Below the pieces are notes generated by a model. It saw only the letters and a program-made list of their open reading frames with translations, made no database searches and had not been told where the DNA came from. The translations under genes and the position numbers were made by a program. Positions 34,901 through 48,669 of a DNA stretch of 64,000 nucleotides are shown piece by piece; position 1 is the first letter of the stretch, and every line of letters starts with the position of its first letter. Origin of the DNA: Karalla daura (lineage: Eukaryota > Chordata > Actinopteri > Chaetodontiformes > Leiognathidae); NCBI GenBank assembly GCA_029224185.1, contig CM055207.1, positions 14,091,791 through 14,155,790 of the forward strand. The letters run 5' to 3'.

Positions 34901-37900
34901 ACTTCTGATTGGCTTTGAACTTAACACTGAATGAAAAGTTTTTGCATAGAGAATGAATAGAAACAGCCGAAGAATAACAAGCGCAGCGAATTTGACTTTG
35001 TCATGACATCCATCCTAAAATCATAGCATTTCAAGCATTTTGAGATTTCAGAACTTCTCTTTAATTTAATTTAATTTTTTTAAAGAAAACTACTTCAGTT
35101 TTTAAACTTTTGCTCATTAAAATCTAAAACACATTCAATTTGTAATTTCGCAGAGCCTTTTCCAGGTTGTATTAATCCTTGCATTCCTCCACAGTGAAAG
35201 CGCACTCAGGGTTTAAACAGCGGTCCAGTGTAATGCACCACAACTACTCATTAGAACCGCGAGTGCTCTTTACGTTATTGGCTCCTGCCAACCTGGGGCA
35301 GGCTGGGGAGAAGAGGGACAGGGCGTGCATTTCTCTTTCCACATTAGAGAAAGAGAGAGAGGAGGGGAGTTGTTCTTGTGTGGTAGCTCCCCGGCAACAC
35401 GCTGGATTTCAGTCTGTCTCGTGCTGGCAGTAACCTTTTGTTCAGGCAGTTTTGTTCTGACTCAGGTCTGACGGTACAGCAGAGTCGAGTACATCATGAA
35501 CAGGTAGTCCTCCCCGACTGTCCTCTGGACCATGTCTGAGACCTGCCCACCTGCCATTGGGTGTCTGTACAACCATCAATTTTCACTTGCTCTCCTCCAG
35601 CCCGCACGCACGCACACTCTGACACTCTCTCTCTCTCACACACACACAGACACACACACACACACACACGCACCTGCCAGCCTGCAGTGCCAGGATGTCT
35701 ATCGTCCCACATGCCCTCAGTTAGATTGCCCTTGCCTGCGCGACTCTGCGCCCACAGTGTCAGTCTTGGCTGACAGCAGGGCTGCATTAGCCAGCTTACA
35801 TCTCCCTGCTTCTGTTTGCTCAGCATGGGCAGAGCTGTCGGCTGCACAACGCTCTGACACCCACCTCTTAGCATCGGCGCAGTTTGCAAATTTTGTCATT
35901 AGGGTGACTAATTTCATTGGATTGTGAAGTGGAGGTTTTGCCAAAGCTTCTGCTCTGTTGCACATGAATGAAGCGAAGCCTGATTTAGCCTGCAGTTGTA
36001 CGTTAAGGGGTCACACAATGGCTTCAGAGCCAGGGCGTGCAACCGCGGTAGCTCCGCCAAACCTGGCGCGCACCTCCTGTCCTGACGAGTGCGGTAGCAA
36101 CGCCGCCAGTTCAAATCGGGTCTCCTGCAATATTGTGTATCTGCATAATCACAGAAGGCAAACACATTTTTATGAATATTTATTTCAACACACTCCGCTT
36201 AGAGGTACTCAATTGCATTGCTCTCTCATCAAGTTGGGGGAAGCGCGGAAAACTTCACAATCAATAGCTCCCAGTTTGCAAAGTGCAACTCAGTGCAACA
36301 ATGTGTCCAAGTAGGACTCCCTTGCATCTCAATGTCTGTAAGCACCTACAATCCCCGCATGTGACACAAGCTTTGTGACAAAAAAAAACAAAGCTCTAGC
36401 CCTGTCTGAGGTTATCTCATCCTTTTTTTTCAGGGCAGCCATCTCATGCAGCCACTTGTGTGGGGCAGTTGCGGGTACAGTCGTGTGAAGTGCACCACAG
36501 AGCCCTGACCTCTTCCCATTGCTAGAGATGTAATATTTACTTTACAATTTGCAAAAAGCAATTTTGTTAACATGTCCATTGGGACTGCCCTGCTGCCCAA
36601 CCCTGAGCTGTTATACGCTTCATTCAGACATCTCCCTACATCAGCTGCATGTGTATGTTTCTCAGTGTGGCTGCCTTCCTAATAAATCACAAATCAGAGC
36701 ATGCAGATGAATATTCCTTGAGGGGTATCGATGAAGCGGTCGTTGTATGTCTCAGACTTCACAGGCTCATCAGTTCTTATGTAAAATACAGTGGAATGCA
36801 GCATAAAATCAGTGGCGTGCCCCCTCACTGTACGTTCATTATCCCGTTGACCTGCTCTGTCTTACTATTTTCAGACCACTGAATGAAAGCAAATACCAGT
36901 GAATGCAGCTGTGTTCAAAGTGCACAATAATAGTCAGAATATCGGAATAGTCTGATAATTGCAGCAACGACTGTGTTGATGACGCTCTAAGTCAAACAAC
37001 ACACCATGCCAGTCCCTCCCAGCTGGTTGTGAGCCCTTTTTAAAAACATCCTTGAAAATGTAGCCAAAACATTGATTCCATTAGGTTAATCAGTACATTC
37101 CATATCTACATAATGTCTATATCTCAGTCACTGTTCTCATTACCATTGGATCATTACTTCCTCTAATACCATGTACCTTCCAGCTGTTCTTTGTCAGTGG
37201 TAATTAGGTGATGATCTGTAGCAAAAGATATTAAGATGAATTCTAAGGGCGATGGTTGGTTTCAGAGGATGAGATAAGTCCTTCCACGAATGCCTTGATT
37301 AAGCTACAAAATGGCCCTGGGGCACTTTGGGAAGATGGGACTGAAAATCTATTTTCAAATGCCAAAAACAGTTCACCAGCACTTGCCATTTTGTGCAGCG
37401 AGAATATTGCTGCTGCAGTCTATTGCTTTATGGAGGTATATTGAAATCTCTCACTTTCCACCTACTCCCCTCCGTCGTTGAATATTTATCCAATCTCCCC
37501 CCGCCACCGTACTGTTATAGTTAGATGAGATATTTATGATCTCAAAAAGAAAATGGATCTATTTATCCATTCGGTAACTCAGCATTCATTCTCTTGGTGA
37601 AAGTTGCACAGAAACCACATGAACATAAAAAAAAAAAGAAATGTGTGCCTTTTCAGTTGCTCCAAAACCTTGAAAATTTTCCACCAACATGTTTTCAGTT
37701 TTCGCCGTCACAAGGATCCCTAATACTGGATAATAGGGAAGCATTTCAGAGACAAAGCATCACCTTGACAGGCCAAAAAAATGTATTTAAAAGGTGATAA
37801 CTGTCCTCTTCTTTCCATTACCGACCCAGTCTTGACCTCTAAACATCGAGCTATTTTCTCCATGGCAACGCAGATGATGATCGGCAGACAGACGCTCCTA

Positions 37901-38890
37901 TACTCCCACATGTGCTAATAGTGCCAAGTGGGCATTATAGCGAACATTTACCTACACTGTATGAATAAAAATTGTATGTGCATGCAATCCATTATCTCAT
38001 AGTTCATGAATATAAGGTTAAGACAATAAAAGTGTTTTTTTTTCAGCATGAATGTCAACAATGTCTTAAAATGTTTGATTATTAGTTCAAATACTTCTGT
38101 TACGTGATTTGCCAACTGAAGTCTCCACAGTTCCCTGATCAGGGAAAATGTCACGACTGAATAACCAACATACACAAGCAGGAAATGGAGAAGTTTATTG
38201 TGTGTGTATAACCAAGAGAATGTCCTGGGGAATCTAGTCAGAGCTCTGGTTCCTTTTTCTTTGTGCTTGCTGAAACACATCTATGATTTACCCCATTTTT
38301 TTCTTCAATAGTAGGGCATCATAGCAGCATCTGTCCCCTTGTGTCAAGTTTTGCAAAAGAGCTGGAATTCACAAATCCAAATTTCAGAGCGGCAGATCAT
38401 GGGAAGGCAGAAGCCTTTCGAAATACATATTTCAAGATTCAGCGGGACTCCACTTTAAAGTGCAAGCCAGCAATAACTATAATTTATCATGTGGAGGAGC
38501 AGTATTGTATGAGAACAGGAGAGATCAAAGAGAATAATATTATAAGGAAATATCAGGCCTCTGTGGGAAAATTAGGTAATCCTTCCAATGCATTTAATAG
38601 AATTCAGAACAGAAAAGACAGTGGGAAAATATTTGAATAAAGTGACAAAGTCAAACACTATTGAGGCAACTTTTATGTTGTGTTGATTTGGATTTGATTT
38701 TGTGGACTAAAGCAGTATTAGTGTTATAAAGATCCAGTGGGTGCAGTCATTTTTATTTGTTTAGGTGTCATTTCCTGGCCCCGTTCTGTCTTCTGTATTC
38801 TACAAAGTGAGACCTGGTAAGAGACATTTTTTTAATCACCTAGGTTATGCAGTTGTTTAAGTGGCATTCACACATTTCTGTGTCCCTCTC
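34900..38890. other. gene-free stretch
   Basis: No coding exon or RNA gene supported. A CT/CA microsatellite occupies 35620-35672. The rest appears unique and AT-rich in places (37.9-38.7 kb). Confidence 0.55.
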
Positions 38891-38906
38891 TTGTTGAGCT
38901 ACAGAG

Positions 38907-38946
38907 CATGGCTCTGCATGGCTCTGCAGAGCTCTGCATAGCTCTG
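38907..38946. repeat. short tandem repeat of a GCTCTGCATG decamer
   Basis: About four units of a ten-base word with small changes (GCTCTGCATG, GCTCTGCAGA, GCTCTGCATA). Confidence 0.75.
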
Positions 38947-39069
38947 GCACTGACTGGCGTTCCAGTGCCCATTCCAATTTTGTTCCCGTAGTAGCTCACC
39001 TGAAAATGTTTTCCATCCAGTGGTCCAAAGCTCCTCTGCTTGCCATGTAAACACCAGCACTCCCAGTGT

Positions 39070-39145
39070 TGCCAGCTACCATTGTGGACCAGGTCAGCTA
39101 GTTGGCACAGTTAGCTCCATGGCTAACTGACCTATAGCTGGCTGA
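39070..39145. repeat. nested inverted-repeat cluster (MITE remnant)
   Basis: CAGTTAGC and GCTAACTG form an 8-bp stem around TCCATG, with AGGTCAG and CTGACCT words outside it. Wording is like the TTAGC-rich foldback family at 18.6 kb. Confidence 0.45.
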
Positions 39146-39149
39146 TGGT

Positions 39150-42100
39150 GTTTAGCATTTAGCTCGTCCTACAGTACTTTGGCATGGCATGGTTTTCCAC
39201 ATCATACCTGAAATGTGACAAAGCTGATCAGGCAACAGTGGCTACCTGGCAATTCAGGTTAGCATTGTTTTCTTCCTAGTGTGTGTGTGTTTACATCTCA
39301 TCGATACTCATTCTGAGCAGTGGTACTGTCTTCCACAAAATCAATGAATACAGCGCAAGAATGAGACAATACTATGAACACGAGCACAATGCAATGTAAT
39401 AAAGAAGGTCCAAAGCAAATATGACCTCTGTGAGGCTCAAAATTTTCATTTGCTGTAGTGAGCATGCCACAGTAGCGTTGACTGAGCCTTCTCGTAATTG
39501 GAAAAGGAGATGAGGCTGTATTTTCTGTTTTATGAGAACGTATTAAATTGTTCATGTGCATCTGTCAGTCCTTGTACATTATGAAACAGCCAGGTACGTT
39601 CATGTCGTCTCAGTCTTTAAGCTCTTACAGTGTCAAACATTGTCAACACCTTTCATGCCTGACGAGCTAGCATCTCCTCATCACCCTTTGTATTCAAACG
39701 TATCCCTAATTGTTTCAGTCAGTGGATATGCATGTGTTTGTGTGAGTGTCTGGATTAGAGTGTAGTGGTCATATCTGAAACATGCTTGTGCACAAGGTCA
39801 CCCCTGAGTACACCTCTAGTTTGGGATTACTATGCAGAGATGTGAAATGAGGACTGGAGTCTGAAGCGGGAAAATGCATTAAACTGTGTTTGCCATTCAC
39901 CCACACCAGTTCTTTGTGGAACTCACTATACAGAGCCAGTGTGACAAGTGCATGACTCCCACATGAATTATGGATCATCCCAAGGGGCAAACACCGGGCC
40001 AAAAAGCTGTTAGGCCCTGCGGCCCTCTGTGTGTGACATCCCTCACTCCATACAAATTTGCTCCAGTCAAAACTGACAATGGGCTGTCCTTCATGATCCC
40101 GAGTCCTAGTTGCAGTGTTCATGGTAAGTTATCATTAGGGCCAAAAGGTGCATGAAGTTTGGAGACTCTTGGTGTGATCACCCTTTGACAAGCTGTGCTC
40201 ACTTTGACAAAATACCAAAACTTCTGGCACTCTTCTCTTGAAGGAAGGAAACGTTTCGCTATAGCAGCTTGCAAGGAGTCTCTTGCAATTAATTTCATAT
40301 TTGACTTTATATTACCCTCACATTAGACCGGCTTTTTAAAGCTGAATTGACTGTCATCAGTGCCGACTCCTCTGCTCTGCTAATGTGGCACCGCTGCCTT
40401 ATTCATGTGTCAAAGGGGCATTTTAGATTCCCTTCCTGCTGCCTTTAGCTGACGCCTAAGCAGTCTCTTTTATTTTCTGAGAATGTAATAAAGGATACCA
40501 TTGAAGCGGTTAAATGTTTTCAGCGTATGACACTCTGCATCAAGGCTTCTGGCCCTTTCCCAAGCTATTACGCTATCACTTTAATGGCTGTGAGGAATTG
40601 GCAAATACTCAGAGCCAAATGCGACTCGCCTTCAGCTGCCCCCTCACACGCAATGCCAAGACTCTGCAAGCTGTGTTTTCAGATACCCAAGTTTTAAACT
40701 AACAAGAGTTGACACCTAAACTGGTGGCATTTTCATGCTTTTGCGTTTTCTCCATTATATTCACAATGACATGAGTGAATGAGCATAGTATTTGTTTGTA
40801 AGAGGAGGAAATGATAGATTAGGAAAGCAGGCCGATGCAGGGGAAGCCTGTGAGGCGTAGCAGCGGGATTAATTCCCTTATTAGTTACTCTGTGCACTGC
40901 CGCGATGCCGCACTACGAGAGCCTAATACCATCTTTTTATGGATTTGACTCAATTTAGATTACCCCCCTTCCCCACCCCACCACACATTCTGCAGAGGGA
41001 TCACAGTTCTCCTTCTGTTTCCCTATTCCTTCTTGTAAATTCCGGTGACTTCTTCTTTCTTTGTCTGAGATGATGTAAGAGAACAGGTGAATCAATTGAG
41101 AGATTCACACAGGAAGAGGCTTTTAAGAGTGAACCATTTTCATCCCTGACAAAAATAGATACCAATAGAAAAACAATAACAGTCTGGGCTTGGAAGGATC
41201 ATTAAGGCAAAGTGAGAAGTTTCTCTACAGGTGAAAGAGAGCAGGCTTCTCGGTGGATACAGTGATTTTCAAGGTGATTAAAAAGCCATTAGTGGTGCGA
41301 CTCTCGCAGGTAATTCACAAGGCAGTCATTCAAAACCCAGTTAGAAACCAGGAAGGTCTCGGAATGAAGAAATGGGTGTTATTACATGAAGATATTATAT
41401 CAAATTGCCCAAGTGAGAAAGCTCCCCCACAATCTCCTGTCTATGAGCTAAATCGCTGTCATTTAGAAAGACGGGATTTCATTTCTTCTGGCATTTTCTC
41501 ATCAAACATCCAAATACTTAGAAAAAGCTCTGACTTATTTGCTGGTGAATCCGGAAAGAGACTGAATACAAATTACTAGGTTTAATTAAGTCATATGTTG
41601 TCTGTCAGCATCCAGGACTTTAACATTAAGAAGATAAAAAGCGTCAAACAAGGCCTTGGAATGATTTCCAATGAGCAGAAAGCTGCTGTCAGAATGCTTT
41701 CTTCCACGCCTCTCATCTCTTTGAAGCAGCAAACATAGTAAATAACTTTTCTCTTGCAGCGAAAACTATCAAACTCTGGGAAGCTATTATTTTGGTGTCA
41801 TTCAGGGGTGCTTATTGAGTTGTACACAGAGTATGCTCTTCTAATGTATATTTGTACTCTACATTGACCACAAACTCTGCTTCCTTCTCAAATTATAATC
41901 ATGATGTAAATCTATTTCCATTCATGGCTTATTGGCTCCCATCTTTCATTCCAAGCTCCATTATTTTTGAAGATTGCCTCTTGCTACTTGATGATATGAG
42001 TTTGGTCTCCAATTTGGATGCTGCATTCAACAGAGGGATAGTAAACATTTTGGTCCACAAAGAACAGGTAGAGCTCAGTGTGCACCTGTGGTGACTTGCT

Positions 42101-43000
42101 ATACTCTAGCTTTTCTCTGCCTACACAGAGATATTTTTGATATTAACATTCAATATTTGTATTCGATGTTTTCCATTTGTCTTGGCTGGGAAAGATCTCT
42201 ACTTTTGTGTAGCTCATTATTTGATATGCTTTTTGTTTGATGTTATTTCTCTTTACTTAAAAAAAATATATGTATATCTTCACCTGGAGGGAGGTTTTCT
42301 CTAGGATCTGGCTAATTGTTGAGACAAATGAGAGCACACGGCTTGACAGCCCAGACGTCTAAACTTACAGGCCTAATTTCAAATAACATTTCAGATCAGT
42401 CACGCTGTCGGGAGGTTTCAGCTGGCTCTCCCGGCCTAATTGGTTGAATTCGCAGAGCAATTGGCAAAGTCTATTTTTGATATCTCTGTCAAACCTCCAA
42501 GGTGGAACATAGCATTTTCTTACTTTGTTTTGCCCAGTCGGGTTGGACAGAAGAGGAAAGCTGTTAAAATTCATAAGATGTTCTTTTGTAAAGCCTTTCC
42601 AGACATCCATCTCAGTAGATTTCAGGGGCTTGAAGGTTTACTCTGCCAAACATTAACTCAGCTGCCATCTTTAACATTTGTCTTGTACTTGTATTGTAGC
42701 CAGGAATGCACTCTGGGAATGGACGACAACTGAACCAGCGCACTGGAGCAGGAAAGGTGTTGTGCTCTAAAAACGAGAAATGACATTTACCTTTTAACTT
42801 AGAACATCCAAATCTTCCAAATCAAAATATTCCATATCAAACTCCTCAAACACGTCCAGTCTTTCATTAAGCTGATGGTCATGTCTGGGTGTCTGGCCCG
42901 TAAAGAGCTTTTGCAGAACATGATGCAATAAAGATGCAGTAAGAAATATTGAAAAAAAATCCAATATTTAACCCCTTAACAACCATTTTTGTAATGGGTA
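39150..43000. other. gene-free stretch with CNE-like segments
   Basis: No exon recognised. Segments at about 40320-40520, 40850-40970 and 42390-42510 look like conserved noncoding elements: no simple repeats, with TAAT cores and balanced composition (for example GGCCTAATTGGTTGAATTCG at about 42432). This is an impression, not an alignment. Confidence 0.3.
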
Positions 43001-43330
43001 TGTTATTTTGGTGGACCCAAATGCAGCACAACACAACCGAGTTGATTTGAACTGACTTTAGTAGCAGCGGTGAGTCGGTGTTGGGGATTGAAAGCAGTTG
43101 GGTCCGTGTGAGCCGTATACATCCTCAGATGATAGTAGGTGGTGAGCGGGGACGTGTGGGGGGGCTAGAGGGGTGGCTGAGCTGAGGTAGAAATTTCCAG
43201 CGCAGGTGAGATGCTGTGACAGGAGGGGTGTGGCTACGAGTAGAGCAAGAGAGGGCCAGAGCAGACTGTGTGACGACTCTGTTCTCCCCTGAGCGAGAAA
43301 ATTGTAAAAAAAAAAGAAAAAAAAAAGAAA
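43000..43330. mobile_element. old repeat fragment with A-rich end
   Basis: GGTGGACCCAAATGCAGCAC and TGAACTGACTTTAGTAGCAG resemble the end of a common fish interspersed repeat. The fragment finishes in an A-rich tract (43304-43330). Confidence 0.45.
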
Positions 43331-46300
43331 ATCATCTTTCTCCACACTGTCTGAAAATATCATACAGCGTATCATCTTGTTCCAGTTCATGATTGAAGCT
43401 CTGTGATGTTTATATTGAGAGGAATATCAAAACCAAAAGATTCCTCACTTTTATGGATGTTCCATTTTCTCAAATGGAAATATTCTTGAAGGCATCATTT
43501 TGGGTACATTTTCCCCAAAGTCAGCAGGACACATTTGGTAGGTATCAGTAGGTACCAGATCTCCCCAGGAATTTCAAATACAGCTCTGTGGGCTTTAACA
43601 AAGCTTTAACAGAGTCTGTAATGACTGAACCAACAGTGGATCAGTGCAGTTTAATTAAAATCTACCAGGAGTCTTATCAGCTTATTCAGTGCCCATTTTG
43701 CCAGGAATGTGAAATCTGAACAATGTTTGAGTTGCTGAGCATTGTGTTTAAGCAGGAAGAGAGTGTATGAACTGAACAAGCATACCACAGCTGGGTTTGC
43801 AGCTGGAATATAACACAGATATAGTGTGTCATTTCACTGTTTATTTCCCAATTCTTGTTTTAAACTTGGGCATTTTTCTTGCATGTTAATATAGATTTGT
43901 CATTTTAAGCTTATGGTTGCCATCCGTGTTGTTCTATGTTGTAGAATTTGGTGAATCAGTGAAAAATTGCGTGCTAAGAAGAGCTGCTATTTGTCCAGGC
44001 GTGTGTCCAGGAGTCCATCCTTTGTCTTCTCATTCATTCTATCATTCCATCCATCTGTGTTTTGTTGATTTTCACAGATTCACAGTGAAAGCAATTATGG
44101 GGGGAAGAAAAAACTGAGGCTGAAAAATTCAAGGGACTTATGTATTTCATGTTTAATTTGCTACTCTTTTACTGAATGTGTGACCCATTTAAGACTTAAC
44201 TTCTCATTTGGATAATAGCGACATATTCTGGTCACATATTGCATATCTGTCCATTCCACGGTCAGGATTTTCCCCTCATTATAAGACTCCTTGGTGCTTA
44301 AGGATAAGTGTATACATATGATATTCTCATGTTGAACACAGCGCAGCCAACCCTAACTATCTCATTGTTGAAGTGGAACACATTACAGCAGTCCCAAGGG
44401 CTCTGAGAGATTTAACCCCTCTGTAGTTGGAGGACAAGCACTTGTCTGAGTTAGGGGTTCGTGTGAGACGTGGCTTCCTGGAGATGGGAAAGACAGCAGA
44501 GGAGGCAGTGGCTTATGTGACTAGCGCTCACGAAATGACTCGTTTTCAGCCATGAGAGATAGCAGCAGAGTGATTCCCCTCAGACTTAAGGCCTTTATTA
44601 ATGTCCCAGGCCAGGTTTTCTCTAAGGGACGCATGACCGAAGACGAGCTCCTACTTTCATCTCCCAGTTAATGAGAAAAGGCCAGATAACCATTGAGCCC
44701 CTCCAGGCTTGAGCAGAGATACGGAGGACCAGTTCTCGTTGTAATCTCCTAACATGGAGCTTCATGCCTCACTGCCCTGGGATCCGGGAGCACTTCAATA
44801 AGTCAATATATACACATTTAAACATCATGTGACATGAGACACGTATTTGCTCTTGTACTTTATATCAGATGTTGTGCTTTTATAGCTTTCAGCTACCTCC
44901 CTCCTGCTACAGACAAGTTTTAGCGACCAGGCAGTGAATTAAGTGGAGAATGGAGCAGTTGAAGAATCTGATATTTTACCCATGCAGTGATACCATTACA
45001 GATCTCTATTACAGTCTCACTCCTTTGCTGCATCAGGTCAAGTTTAAAGTGTCTTAATGCAATATCCAACTTTATTACAACAGTCAAATTTCTATGCATT
45101 CTTCGCACTCATCAGTTTACACTCCGACTTCCTGGTTTGGAGTGTTAGCATCATGCTAACTATTACTTCAGGAATTGAAGTCAATCTGAGGCACTGAACT
45201 TGTTTGCGATGTGCCTTGGTTGCTGCAGTGTCGCCATCTTTCATATCCATTTGTTGATCACACTGTCACAGAAACAGCAGCCAAGCATGCAAATGCAGAA
45301 AACCAGGGGGACACCATTGTTCAAGACGACATTAATTAATGTGCTCTCGGTTATTTTCTTGTATTCATGAGTAGCAGCAGAGAGAACTGAACAATGCCAT
45401 CCTTCCTCAGTGCAGCTCATCATCCTTTTGTCCTTACAGATTGGATACTTATTGGTGAATGATACATTCAAAAGAATGCACTTTTCTCTTTTTCATTATT
45501 TCACTCTCCCTGATTGCTCCTCTGTATTGTCAGTGATTTATTGAAGAGCCCTTCGGAGGTTTGGTACCAAACACTAAACTACTTTGCTTTACGCAGTGCT
45601 TGTAAATTGTCCAAACAAATTCATGAATATCAGAGCTATTACAAAACTGGCCGGAGGAGAGAAACTGTGCACATTCCTGAAAATAATTTAAATTCTGTGA
45701 CAATATCACATCACTGACCAGTCTGCTTTTCAGGCAGCAGCATGTGGCATTATCATTTAACTGCAGACATCAATATCAATTATCAGTTTTCTGACTCACT
45801 TCTTCCCATCTCTCAGCTGACCCTCCTCAGCCGCTCCATTTCCAATCTCCACTCCCATTAATGCTTTTCTGTAATTGCATTAGGAGCGACAAAGGGGGGA
45901 AATAGATGTGAAAAATGCATTTTTCCGGAAGGAAAGTCATTTTTCTACATCTGCAGGTAATTGAATTTTAATTGTTATGCAGAGAGGGCATTTGCAAATG
46001 AGTGGAAAAGTATAAAAAAGAGACAGAATGGCAATGGGGAAGTACAGCTTTATATCACGCTGACCATTCTAACGACCACATCCCGTGTTTGAAACCAGAT
46101 TTAGTAAACAGGCAAAAACATTACATCAGATTGGCCTCAAAGACAACACACACACACACACACGCCTGCCCATGCACGCAGGCAAATATAGCCTTTATTA
46201 ATAACAAAAGCCTGACTCAGCACGATTGTCCTTGAAATGACTCACAGGCTCATTTTCCATTTTGTCCTGTAAGGGAAACTTCGACAAGATTGATCAAACA

Positions 46301-46500
46301 GCCGGATTGTTTTGTGGCAGCAGGCCACTGCAGTAGGAGAGCTGGTGAATGTACATGTTGCTCAGCAATAGAAATTGTAGTGGTTAATGTTAGATTTTAC
46401 GCTAGATTTGAGACTTTTGGGGTTTTATGGTCATAAAGTATATTGTTATTGCTCACATCTGTAGCATGTAAATAACCAAAGGAGTGAAGACTTAAGATCA
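43330..46500. other. gene-free stretch
   Basis: Nothing coding is seen. At 45110-45240 there is a probable old repeat fragment (TTAGCATCATGCTAAC, CAGTGTCGCCATCTTTC). A (CA)n of nine units is at about 46147-46163. Confidence 0.5.
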
Positions 46501-46535
46501 GTTGATAAAGTCTATTGCTCTGCATATTTGAGAAA

Positions 46536-46567
46536 TAGTTAAGGTTAGCTTAAGCTAACCTTAACTA
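46536..46567. repeat. 32-bp perfect palindrome
   Basis: TAGTTAAGGTTAGCTT followed directly by its exact reverse complement, with no spacer. The longest perfect palindrome I found in the window. The inner TTAGCTTAAGCTAA resembles ends of the foldback family. Confidence 0.9.
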
Positions 46568-47639
46568 GTTAAGCTGTATTGTCTGTTCAGTTCATGTGAC
46601 ACAGACGGTTTCTAAGCATGTTCCATTGAATTCCCTGCCAGTTGAAAATCTTTTGTCATCAGATACTTCTCTTTCAGACATTGTGGATGCTGTGGTGTTG
46701 TGTTTCTTTCGCCAACATAAACCTGGTAGTCTGTTATTAACCCTGCAGGTCCCAGTGGGATGCCAGCAATCTACAGAGCCTTTACGCGAGGCTTACTCAT
46801 GAGCAGATTGATGTGTCACACGATCAGTCGATTAAGTGAACCACACTGGCTCGTACCGGCAGAGCGAACCATCAAACTGTGGTTGTTGGAATGGTCCAAG
46901 CAAACATGTGCCTGTCAAAATTGAATTAAATCCTTTTTCCGTGCCGGTATTTAGAAGCTGCTTCATTTCCCTCAGTCACACACAAGGTCAATTCCCTTTG
47001 ACGTGGGTCAAGCTTTATTAGTTGTCAGTTGTGAAACTGTAAAACTGTATTGCGGCAAGAAAACTGCAGATTTCACCAAGTTCTGCCTTCTGAAATTATA
47101 AATCATTTTAGAACATTTTCTCGGTGGCCGCTGATGTCTGCACCTCTATCAACCAACACAAATCTTTATAGAAATTATTCATATCAAAAAGCTCCTCTTG
47201 ATTCTCAAACATTCAGACTCATCTTTTATCGATGTATTCATACTAAAATTTATTTTGAAAGACTTTGAACACCAGTTCAATGTAGGAGACACATGCACAC
47301 GGAGTTTTCGCCCTGAAAGGTTAAGGATGATTGTGTGCATGATTTCGATTAGCATAAAACCTTGGTCCCTTCATTCCTTCTATCTCCGGTTACCTGTAAT
47401 TTTAACTTCCCACATTTAAAGCAGACCGTGGCAGTGGCACTCAAGCAACATTATGCAGCTGTGATGCCAACAGTTTGACACAAAACGTTATGAAACTTTG
47501 GATGGCACACGAAATAACATGCACTTCAATGGCACAGCTCAAGGATCTATTGCAGTTGTGCATGTACTCACGGGGTGCCATTAGTAAAGCGGCTCATGCT
47601 GACACTTTGTCACATTTAGCCTCAAACAGTGTGTGAAAG

Positions 47640-48120
47640 TCACTTTTTAGCACATTTCAACAATATTTGTTAAATTAAGAAATATATTAAATACATATTG
47701 TACTAAATATTAAATGTAACACCGAATTGTTGGATCCAAAAGCTTTATCTACATGCTATCTCTAAATATACATGCTAAATCAAAATGCTGAATGTACTGT
47801 AAATATAAATCTATCTTTTGGGTGAATATTTAGCAAATGTACAAATTCACAGTGGCTAACTGGAAGTACCAATGTTAAAAGCTTGAGGAGGTCAGACCTG
47901 CTGTGTCCGAAACCTCCTCCTCCCTACTCTCCTACACCCTACACAGGGCACTACATACAGTGCTCTACATGAGGCACATTTCGATTTAACATTTAGATGC
48001 AACATTTATGTTTACAATAAGCATTTAGATTTAGGATTTACATTTAAGATTTAGATTTAGATGTACCCATTAGATTGACACTTACCACTTAAGTCTAACA
48101 TTTAATATTTAGACTGAACT
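47640..48120. repeat. AT-rich degenerate repeat block and MITE fragment
   Basis: Within 47905-47970, TGTCCGAAACCTCC, CTCCCTACT and GGGCACTACATACAGTG match the wording of a common fish MITE end. From 47980 to 48110 the sequence is a degenerate tandem of ACATTTAGATTTA-like words, about ten copies. Confidence 0.55.
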
Positions 48121-48339
48121 ATTCAATATATTTCTAAGTTGACAAATATTGTTGTAAATATTACTTTTGAAAATTCACATCACTTCTTCAGTCATTGCTT
48201 GAGGCTGAATGTGAGAAAATGTTGCTGTTATTTTCAGCACGAACCGCTTTACAAACGACACCTCATATGTACTTTCTTCACAGAGAAAGTTGTCAACTTG
48301 TCATTCATGTTCTGTAATGTAATATTGTTTGGTCCACTG

Positions 48340-48383
48340 TAACAGCAATATATATAGATATGTATGTATATATATTGCTGTTA
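48340..48383. repeat. hairpin: 17-bp perfect stem, 10-nt loop
   Basis: Arms 48340-48356 and 48367-48383 are exact reverse complements (TAACAGCAATATATATA on the left), with loop GATATGTATG. It is followed by further AT palindromic sequence to 48405. Confidence 0.85.
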
Positions 48384-48647
48384 TATATTATAATATTATA
48401 TATTAAAACAAATCTTTATGCGTGATGCACTGATATTAAACCTAGAGAATGCAAAGACAATCTCCCTGTCGATGATGTTTGAATAAAAACTGTGTCAATA
48501 TGCAGATGATTGTATACGTTCTTATATGTTTTGTCTGCTGTGTTTTATTGCCATCAGTCTAGCCTGGATTGTATGCATAGCAGTGGGCAGTGTGGCAGGA
48601 GATTAGTTTCATTTACATGTATTGTTTCTCCTGCAGAGATGTGCTCA

Positions 48648-48667
48648 CCCCCCCCCCCCCCCCCCCC
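48648..48667. repeat. poly-C tract (20)
   Basis: Twenty consecutive C followed by a T-rich tract. Confidence 0.97.
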
Positions 48668-48669
48668 TC

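Noticed and set aside
36040..36140. tRNA-like B-box phrase (AGTTCAAATC)
   Set aside because: No matching A-box, no acceptor stem and a poor T-stem, so not a tRNA gene.
38341..38640. 99-codon frame in AT-rich DNA
   Set aside because: Begins with GTG rather than ATG, has no known homologue and no flanking eukaryotic gene signals.
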